From JBMTVN01 sp046047235 (GTDB lineage Bacteria > Verrucomicrobiota > Verrucomicrobiia > Limisphaerales > JAHDYP01): a stretch of DNA of 12,216 bases. The notes under the pieces are model-generated. The model ran no database searches. It saw nothing but the letters and a program-made list of their open reading frames with translations, and was not told where the DNA came from. Location: assembly GCA_046047235.1 (NCBI GenBank), contig JBJOII010000127.1, forward strand, positions 1 through 12,216, in the 5' to 3' direction. Positions 7,068-12,216 of this stretch are shown piece by piece. Within the stretch, counting starts at the first letter, position 1; each line of letters opens with the position of its first letter. A program made the position numbers and the translations under genes.

Positions 7068-7676
7068 ATGAGGAACAACCGGCGTTGGGTGATTATTGAT
7101 ACGGAGACGGATGGATTGGTGGATCCGATCCATGTGGTGGAGTTGGCGGGGCAATTGATGGAGGGATGGGATCCGGTGGGGGAGCCGTTTCGGATGTTGC
7201 TGAACCATGGGGTGCCGATTCCGTGGGAGGCGGCGGCGATACACGGGTATACGACGGAGTATCTGCAGAAGCACGGTCGGGATCCTTGTGAGGTGTATGG
7301 GGCATTTGCTGAGTATGCCCGGGACTATCCTTTAGTGGCTCACAACCTGGCCTATGACTGGAACCGGTGTCTGGTGCCGGAGTGGGAGCGCTTGGGGTTA
7401 GCCCAGATTGGCGAGCGGGGCTTTTGTACGATGATGTTGTCGCGTCGGCTGGTGCGGGAGACCAGGAGCTATCGACTGGATGTTCTGAAGGAGTGTTTTG
7501 GGCTAACGGCGTCGCGGAGTCATCAGGCGAAGCACGATGTATTGACGGTGGTGGAGTTGCTTCAGCGGATCTATCGGCCGCGTTTGGAATCGGCTGGCAT
7601 TGCCACCTATGAGGAGGTGGCGGCGTTTTCGCGTCGGACACCGGTGTTCCAGTGTTTGGCGGCGGTGGGGGGGTGA
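7068..7676 (+). CDS. DnaQ-like DEDDh 3'-5' exonuclease
   Basis: This 202-residue protein has all three exonuclease motifs of the DnaQ/RNase T superfamily: DTETDG with Asp11 and Glu13, HNLAYD with Asp97, and the DEDDh-type His152 to Asp157 pair in HQAKHD. These residues bind two metal ions, so it should remove nucleotides from 3' ends of DNA or RNA. It is a free-standing exonuclease domain, not fused to a polymerase or helicase, so proofreading, DNA repair and RNA trimming are all possible. The chosen start has AGGA 7 bases upstream; an in-frame ATG at 7020 would add 16 residues (VLGQAGWWG...) that do not look like the family and lacks such a site. The stop codon's last two bases form part of a 9-bp hairpin stem that opens repeat B copy 3. 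Confidence 0.87.
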   Translation: MRNNRRWVIIDTETDGLVDPIHVVELAGQLMEGWDPVGEPFRMLLNHGVPIPWEAAAIHGYTTEYLQKHGRDPCEVYGAFAEYARDYPLVAHNLAYDWNRCLVPEWERLGLAQIGERGFCTMMLSRRLVRETRSYRLDVLKECFGLTASRSHQAKHDVLTVVELLQRIYRPRLESAGIATYEEVAAFSRRTPVFQCLAAVGG

Positions 7677-7890
7677 TTTGCGCGGGGCGCAAATCCCGGT
7701 ACCCGCGTCCCGGCGGGTCGGTCCTTCGACAGGTCCCAGTCGGTATCCTTCGATGCGCGACGTTGTCGCTTACTCAGGATCAGTCGCCCGCTGAGGCGGG
7801 CGTCTGTAGCGCGGCGCGTGGCTGTTCCGAAACACTGAAACACTGAAACACGGAAACACCGGGCGCGAGGCGCGAAGCGCTGAGTGCGAG
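7675..7890 (+). repeat. Composite multi-hairpin repeat B, copy 3 (diverged)
   Basis: It opens with a 9-bp perfect stem gatttgcgc/gcgcaaatc with loop ggg (7675-7695), which includes two bases of the exonuclease stop codon. A cccg...cggg stem follows, then a broken TCGACAGG fragment (7721-7733). A cgcccgc/gcgggcg stem with loop tgag lies at 7785-7802. Four 8-bp gaaacacN units occupy 7829-7860, and the shared 32-bp block closes it at 7859-7890. The ggatttcgc and gctgcgc hairpins of copies 1 and 2 are missing. Confidence 0.85.
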
Positions 7891-7908
7891 GGTGGTGCGA
7901 AGCGCTTT

Positions 7909-7999
7909 GCGCGGACTACGGGTGTCGCGGGGGCGACACCGACTACGGCTCGGCGGGGCCTCGCTGACTGAGGGCCAGCTGTCGGTGTCCTGACAACGG
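7909..7999 (+). repeat. Dispersed composite repeat C, short copy
   Basis: It shares its start with 6757 and its end with 1-31 and 6846-6876. Here the stem is perfect: ggtgtcgc (7921-7928) and gcgacacc (7933-7940) around loop gggg. The segment with the TCGACAGGCTC hairpin that the 6757 copy carries is absent, so elements gain or lose modules. Confidence 0.82.
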
Positions 8000-8250
8000 C
8001 TCCCCCGCGGTCGCGGGGTTGCTGACTACAGCCCCTCGACAGGCTCGGGGCGACTACGGACTCGGCGAGTCGTGGCGCTGGTTCGCAAGAGGGCATACCC
8101 CAGGCGCCACTGTGGTCAGGGAGTGGAACGACCGGTTGTCGTGCCGCGGCAGCGGCACTGTGGTCGGCTTGTCGTGAGGCAAGCCTGTGGCGCGTTCGAT
8201 CCCGATAGCGATCCCGATTTCGAAGGGTGGTGCGAGGTGGGTGGAATGAT
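8000..8250 (+). repeat. Hairpin and direct-repeat mosaic before the htrA 3' end
   Basis: No gene is supported here. It holds ccccgcg/cgcgggg with loop gt (8003-8018), the TCGACAGGCTC hairpin (8031-8051), gactc/gagtc (8059-8071), gtgccgc/gcggcac with loop ggca (8141-8158) and ggcttg/caagcc (8166-8185). Direct repeats are cactgtggtc (8108-8117 and 8156-8165) and cgatcccgat (8197-8206 and 8209-8218). A repeat D fragment (8240-8257) runs across the htrA stop codon. Confidence 0.8.
8031..8051 (+). repeat. TCGACAGGCTC-loop hairpin, copy 3
   Basis: Arms gcccc and ggggc pair around the conserved 11-nt loop. Compared with 121-141 the fifth pair is C-G in place of T-A, again compensatory. Confidence 0.75.
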
Positions 8251-9618
8251 TTAGCGGGTACGGAGCTGGACGCGGGCTTGTTGCATTTGGCGGTAGGGGC
8301 CGCGTCGGCGTTCGACGACGACGTTGAGGGTGGTGAGTTCGTTGGCGGGGAGGGGTGCGAGGGTGGAGGCAGCGCTGAGGAGGTTGGGAGTGGGGGTGTT
8401 ATTGATGGCGGAGATGACGTGGCCGGGTTCGAGTCCGGCTTTAGCGGCGGGGCTATCGGGCTGGACGTGACTGACGAGGAGGCCTTGGTTGGGGGGGAGG
8501 CCGAATTGTTGGGCGAGGGGGGCATCCATTTCCTGGACGGAGGCGCCGGTGCGTTGTTGGACGAGTTGATCCAGGGGTGCGAGTTGGACGGTGGTGGTTC
8601 GGGTGGTGTTGTGGTTTTGGATTTTGAGTTCGATGCTGTTGTTTTCGTTGGTTTGGGTGAGGAGGAGCATGGCGTGGATGAAGGAGCGTGGCGTGATGTT
8701 TTGGATGGTGGTGATGGTATCGCCGGGTTGGAGGTTCGCTTTTTCGGCGGGGCTGGAGCGGTCGATATTCGTGAGAGTGAGGGGGAGGGTAGCGGACTGA
8801 AAGTGGGCACCGAACCAGTGGGAGTGTTTGACTTCGGGGGTGAAGATTTCGGCGAGGGCTTCACTGACCTGGCGGATGGGGATGGCGAAGCCGATTCCCT
8901 GGCCTTCGCGTTGGACGGCGACATTGAGGCCGATGAGTTGGCCATTGAGGTTGACGAGGGGGCCGCCGCTGCTGCCGGGGTTGATGGCGGCGTCGGTTTG
9001 GAGCCAGTCTTCGACGGCGAGGGGTTGGTCATCGAGGGAGGGTCGGCGGTTTTTGGAGCTGAGGATACCGCGGCTGACGGAGCCGCCGAGGCCGAAGGGG
9101 TTACCGAGGGCGAGGACGGTTTCACCGAGGAGGAGGTCGTCGTTGGGAGCGAACTGGATGGCGGTGAACTTTTCTTTGTCCGGGGTGATGAGGCGGAGGA
9201 GGGCGACGTCGCGTCGGGAGGTGCCGACGATGGGTTCGGCTTCGAACTCGCGGCCATCGGCGAGCTGGACCCAGATTTTGGTGGCGCGTTGGACGACGTG
9301 GAGGTTGGTGAGGACGTAGCCTTCTTCGTCGATGATGACGCCGGAGCCGAGGCTGAAGCGGGTGCTACGGGGGCGGTTGCGGTAGTGGAGGCCGTAGAAT
9401 TCGCGGAAGAGCTCGGCGAAGGGGTCGCGGTATTCGACGACTTCTTCCGTGGCGATATTGACGACGGAGGGCATGACGTGTTCGACGGTTTGGACGACGT
9501 GGTCACGTCGGGTGGTGGAGGGGGCGGGGGTATCGGCGGGGGTGGGGAGAGGGAGGAGGAGTGTGGCGGTGAGGATTGCGGTGGTCTTGAGGCGCAAGGA
9601 CTGGATGGATCGACTCAT
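8251..9618 (-). CDS. htrA: HtrA/Deg-type periplasmic serine protease, two PDZ domains
   Basis: This 455-residue protein is an S1C (HtrA/DegP/DegQ) envelope protease-chaperone that degrades misfolded exported proteins. From ATG 9618 (MSRSIQSLRLKTT) a basic n-region and hydrophobic AILTATLLLPL form a signal peptide. The catalytic triad is His107 in TNLHVV, Asp137 in RRDVALL and Ser217 in NPGSSGGPL. GNPFGLGGSVSRGILS and GFAIPI are typical of the family. PDZ1 is about 265-345 (SPAEKANLQPGDTI) and PDZ2 about 365-445 (SPAAKAGLEPGHVI); two PDZ domains are the DegP/DegQ arrangement. An upstream in-frame ATG at 9696 is less likely because it would overlap the divergent gene and put the signal peptide 30 residues inside. 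The giant exported protein upstream is a possible, unproven client. The stop lies in a repeat D fragment. Confidence 0.95.
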   Translation of the reverse strand: MSRSIQSLRLKTTAILTATLLLPLPTPADTPAPSTTRRDHVVQTVEHVMPSVVNIATEEVVEYRDPFAELFREFYGLHYRNRPRSTRFSLGSGVIIDEEGYVLTNLHVVQRATKIWVQLADGREFEAEPIVGTSRRDVALLRLITPDKEKFTAIQFAPNDDLLLGETVLALGNPFGLGGSVSRGILSSKNRRPSLDDQPLAVEDWLQTDAAINPGSSGGPLVNLNGQLIGLNVAVQREGQGIGFAIPIRQVSEALAEIFTPEVKHSHWFGAHFQSATLPLTLTNIDRSSPAEKANLQPGDTITTIQNITPRSFIHAMLLLTQTNENNSIELKIQNHNTTRTTTVQLAPLDQLVQQRTGASVQEMDAPLAQQFGLPPNQGLLVSHVQPDSPAAKAGLEPGHVISAINNTPTPNLLSAASTLAPLPANELTTLNVVVERRRGPYRQMQQARVQLRTR

Positions 9619-9662
9619 GGCTTGACTTTCGAGGTGGTGGTGGAGAAAAGCAACGGTCAAGG

Positions 9663-11099
9663 ATGGTTTCGTTTTCCACGTCAGCGTATGCCGCATGGCG
9701 TTCGGTTGCCTTGGAGTCTTCTTATTTACGGGAGACTCGGGATGGGGTTCCGAGCGAGCATTTGATGCAACTGGTATGGCAGCACCAGCGGGTGCGGCCG
9801 GGGTGTTTAGTGACGGGAGGGGGAGGGGTGGTGGAGGTATTGCATCCGGGTTTTTGGAATGGGATGCGGGGGCCGGATTTTCGGGATGCGGTGATTCGGG
9901 TGGGGGGTGGTGCGGCGGTGCGAGGGGATGTGGAGATTGACACGCGGGTGGGGGATTGGGTGGGGCACGGGCATCGGGGCAATCCGGAGTATGGCGGGGT
10001 GGTCTTGCATGTGGTTTGGGAGGGGGATGATGCGATGCATGAGGGGATTCCGGTGGTGGTGATGGGGGGGAGTTTGGATGCGCCGTTGGAGGAGATTATG
10101 GCGTGGGTGGATTTGGATCCGGGGTTACCGGACAACGTGATTGGTCGGTGTGCATCGGGGTTGTCGGGGTTGGGTGAGGGGGAGTTGGCGGGTTTGGTGG
10201 AGGGGGCGGCGATGTTTCGGTTTCAGCGCAAGGCGATGGAGTTGGGGGTGCGGGCGAGGCAGGTGGGGTGGGAGCGGGCGTTATGGGAGGGGATGTGTGC
10301 GGCGTTGGGGTATCAGTATAATGTTTGGCCGATGCGACGGTTAGCGGAGCGTGGGGAGGTGCTGAGGTCCGAGGGGTTGGGAGTGGAGGAGTTACAGGCG
10401 AGGATGTTGGGGGTGGCGGGTTTATTGCCGCCGGTCTCGGGTCGGGGGAGTGTGGGGTGCGGGGGGTATTTGCGTCGGTTATGGGACATTTGGTGGCGTG
10501 AGCGGCATGCGTTGGAGGGGCAGGTATTGCCGTCGTGTTTATGGCGGCTGAGCGGGGTGCGGCCGGCGAATCATCCGCAGCGTCGGGTGGCGTTGGCGGC
10601 GCATTGGCTGTTACGACCGGACTGGGTGCGGCGGTTGGAGGACTGGCTGGCTGTGCCATGTCGGGACAGCCGGTTGGCGGCGGGTTTATTGGAGGCGTTA
10701 CGGGCGGGGGAGGATCCATTTTGGGAGCGGCACTGGACTTTGACGTCGCGTGAGATGGCGGAGGCGCGGCCGTTGTTGGGTGTGACGCGGGTGACGGATT
10801 TGGCGCAGAACGTGATTTTGCCGTGGTTTTGGATGCGGGCGAAGGTGGGGCGCAGTGCGGGGGTGCTGGGGGAGGTGGAGCGTCGGTATTTGGCGTGGCC
10901 GTCTGCGCAGGACAACGCGGTGTTACGGTTGGCGCGGATGCGGTTATTTGCCGGGGGGACGGGTGGGGTGCGGTGGACGGCGGCGCGGCAGCAGGGTTTG
11001 CTGCAGGTGGTGCGGGATTTTTGCGGGCACAGCAATGCGTTGTGTGATGCGTGTCGGTTTCCTGACCGGGTGCGGGCGTGGGTGGGTGGGGAGCGGTAG
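9663..11099 (+). CDS. DUF2851 family protein
   Basis: This 478-residue protein matches DUF2851, a bacterial family without an established function. The diagnostic N-terminal region is LMQLVWQHQR (34-43), EVLHPGFWN, MRGPDFRDAVIRVGG (about 68-82), GDVEIDTRVGDWVGHGH and NPEYGGVVLHVVWEGD. Acidic and His residues in this block resemble those of nuclease-like folds, but no catalytic site is proved. The C-terminus has clustered cysteines, Cys454, Cys461 and Cys464 (CGHSNALCDAC), which could bind metal; related proteins have a similar C-x-C-x2-C cluster. Codon use is extremely G-rich. ATG 9663 lies 44 bases from the divergent htrA start; only a weak GGAG 17 bases upstream is visible, so the exact start is uncertain, though the family similarity begins early. 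The kinase-like gene follows 177 bases downstream on the same strand. Confidence 0.85.
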   Translation: MVSFSTSAYAAWRSVALESSYLRETRDGVPSEHLMQLVWQHQRVRPGCLVTGGGGVVEVLHPGFWNGMRGPDFRDAVIRVGGGAAVRGDVEIDTRVGDWVGHGHRGNPEYGGVVLHVVWEGDDAMHEGIPVVVMGGSLDAPLEEIMAWVDLDPGLPDNVIGRCASGLSGLGEGELAGLVEGAAMFRFQRKAMELGVRARQVGWERALWEGMCAALGYQYNVWPMRRLAERGEVLRSEGLGVEELQARMLGVAGLLPPVSGRGSVGCGGYLRRLWDIWWRERHALEGQVLPSCLWRLSGVRPANHPQRRVALAAHWLLRPDWVRRLEDWLAVPCRDSRLAAGLLEALRAGEDPFWERHWTLTSREMAEARPLLGVTRVTDLAQNVILPWFWMRAKVGRSAGVLGEVERRYLAWPSAQDNAVLRLARMRLFAGGTGGVRWTAARQQGLLQVVRDFCGHSNALCDACRFPDRVRAWVGGER

Positions 11100-11146
11100 T
11101 GTGTGGTTTTCACTGGAGAGGGCAGAGGCCGTGGGGGGGCGTAGGC

Positions 11147-11174
11147 TTGGCTGGGGTGGGGCATTAGGTATGCT
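11147..11174 (+). promoter_or_regulatory. Candidate promoter upstream of the kinase-like gene
   Basis: TTGGCT (11147-11152) and TATGCT (11169-11174) are 16 bp apart, each matching 4/6 of the sigma-70 boxes. It would give a leader of about 95 bases before the ATG at 11277. Read-through from the DUF2851 gene is the alternative. Confidence 0.25.
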
Positions 11175-11276
11175 CACCCTATTGATTTATGGAACTTGAT
11201 CTGTCAGGTTGCGAGCCGGTTTGGGTTGGGGAGAGCGGACGAGGCGAGAGAGTTGGATTCATTGGAAAGCGCGCGC

Positions 11277-12200
11277 ATGTCGATTTCAGGAGAGTATTTA
11301 CCGTCGGGTTCGGCGGGTGATTCCGTGGTGGTAGGAGGCGGGCAGTCCTTGGATTTTCGGCGTCGGGTGATTCTGGGGTTAGATTATTTTCATGCGCAGA
11401 CGGTGGAGGGGGGGGATTTATATTTGACGGTGCATGGTCGGCCTTTTGTGGAGCATTTATTACCGGAGAAGTGGTTGAGTCCGGTTTGGTTCAAGGCGCA
11501 TCGGGATCGGTTGAGGGGGACGAGCACGATTTACCATGCGCAGACGCAGCCGGTGGGGGGGCGGAGTTTGGAGCTGGTGGTGCGTTACAACCGGGCGGGG
11601 GAGGATATTCCGGCGGACACGGTGACGAGGCAATTGAGGCCGAACGTGGAGTTCAAGTGTCCGTTTGAGGAGTTTGCTACCTTGGAGGATTTGAGGTTGG
11701 TGCGGCTGGGTGGAGGGCGGAGGATTTACACCAAGCGGCCGTTGGCGGTGTATTCACCTCCGCGGTGTCTGGAGGTATGGCAGACGGGGCGGAGCGAGGA
11801 GCGTTTTGCGTTGAAGCAGGCGCGGGTGCCGGAGGGGTGCCTGGACATTCACCGTCAGTATCTCGTGGTGTATGGGTGGATTCGGGGTTTGGACATGAGG
11901 CAGGCGGTGGCGGGGATGGATTCGCGCACGGCGCAGCATTTATTGGTGGAGACGATGGCGGAGGTGGAGCGGGATTTGGCGGAGGCGGGTTATGGGGTTT
12001 TGGACATGAAGCCTGAGCACATTATTGTGCGGCTGGGCGGGGATGGGAGGCTGGTGCGGCGGAGGGATGGCCGGTTGATGTATGCGCTGATTGACTATGA
12101 GTTATTGGAGCGGGTGGGGCAGAGCGGGAAGCGCGGAGCGGGAAGCGGGAAGCGGGAAGCGGGAAGCGCGGAGGGCGGAGGGCTGAGGGCAGAGGGCTGA
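11277..12200 (+). CDS. Protein-kinase-like fold protein of unknown target
   Basis: This 307-residue protein has kinase-fold signatures near its C-terminus: GVLDMKPEHIIV (240-251), equivalent to the HxDxKPxN catalytic loop with Asp243 and Lys245, and ALIDYELLERV (270-280), where Asp273 takes the DFG aspartate position. The N-terminal half, with LELVVRYNRAGEDIP (98-112), should form the small lobe, although no glycine-rich loop is obvious and Arg103 may stand where the ATP-binding Lys is usual. It could be a small-molecule, lipopolysaccharide-type or protein kinase, or a pseudokinase; no substrate is suggested. ATG 11277 has GGAAAG 7 bases upstream; the in-frame ATG at 11196 lacks such support. 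The last 25 or so residues (SGKREAG repeated) are encoded by the 7-bp tandem repeat and look like an added, non-native tail. It lies downstream of the DUF2851 gene on the same strand. Confidence 0.7.
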   Translation: MSISGEYLPSGSAGDSVVVGGGQSLDFRRRVILGLDYFHAQTVEGGDLYLTVHGRPFVEHLLPEKWLSPVWFKAHRDRLRGTSTIYHAQTQPVGGRSLELVVRYNRAGEDIPADTVTRQLRPNVEFKCPFEEFATLEDLRLVRLGGGRRIYTKRPLAVYSPPRCLEVWQTGRSEERFALKQARVPEGCLDIHRQYLVVYGWIRGLDMRQAVAGMDSRTAQHLLVETMAEVERDLAEAGYGVLDMKPEHIIVRLGGDGRLVRRRDGRLMYALIDYELLERVGQSGKRGAGSGKREAGSAEGGGLRAEG

Positions 12201-12216
12201 GGGCTGAGGGCGGAGG
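12124..12216 (+). repeat. 7-bp minisatellite (about 13 units)
   Basis: Thirteen consecutive heptamers can be read without a gap: gcgggaa (five copies), gcgcgga, gggcgga, gggctga and gggcaga variants. The array runs off the window. It contains the last 77 bases of the kinase-like gene, including its TGA, which sits inside a gggctga unit. Related heptads occur near repeat B (GAGCTRG units at 1318-1345). It resembles the heptanucleotide short tandemly repeated sequences known from other bacteria such as filamentous cyanobacteria. Confidence 0.92.

Noticed and set aside
7770..9506. Minus-strand open frame of 578 codons in another frame of htrA
   Set aside because: It is low-complexity S, P, T and A sequence continuing through intergenic repeats; it is a shadow of htrA.
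9619..9696. Upstream ATG 9696 as htrA start
   Set aside because: It would push the signal peptide inside the protein and overlap the divergent DUF2851 gene.
8227..9765. Long open frame on the + strand opposite htrA (512 codons)
   Set aside because: It is rich in G, D, E and V with no domain, and lies antisense to a gene with a full catalytic triad; G-rich composition explains its openness.

Overview
The window looks like a piece of a high-GC chromosome from the Verrucomicrobiota. This is an inference from protein style: a giant exported protein opens with the 'YRLEASSDLLNW...FYRV' module common in secreted verrucomicrobial proteins, a DUF2851 protein and a kinase-like protein lie together, and structured repeats fill the gaps between genes. 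No rRNA, tRNA, CRISPR or transposase gene was seen.

Layout: 1-335 is repeat-rich sequence ending in a promoter. 336-1060 is a vapB-vapC toxin-antitoxin pair (+), overlapping by four bases. 1061-1640 is a dense array of perfect short-loop hairpins. 1641-6626 (-) encodes a 1661-residue exported protein with an Ig/cadherin-like N-terminus, several Calx-beta domains, a lipase-like alpha/beta hydrolase and an RTX-like C-terminus. 6627-7067 holds its upstream region plus more repeats. 7068-7676 (+) is a DnaQ-type DEDDh exonuclease. 7677-8250 is a second hairpin and repeat array. 8251-9618 (-) is an HtrA/Deg serine protease with two PDZ domains. 9663-11099 (+) is a DUF2851 protein, and 11277-12200 (+) is a protein-kinase-like fold whose 3' end runs into a 7-bp minisatellite that continues to the window edge.

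The genes do not form one obvious pathway. VapB/VapC form one unit. HtrA and the Calx-beta/lipase/RTX protein both act outside the cytoplasm (envelope quality control and a secreted or surface hydrolase). DUF2851 and the kinase-like gene are codirectional and may be cotranscribed.

The most unusual content is between the genes. It is a mosaic of modular hairpins, some with compensatory base-pair changes between copies, 7- and 8-bp tandem repeats, and long exact direct repeats. Several genes have stop codons lying inside or next to these elements. The two convergent gene junctions each carry roughly 580 bp of this material. The + strand is G-rich over C across genes of both orientations, suggesting a replication-linked strand bias.
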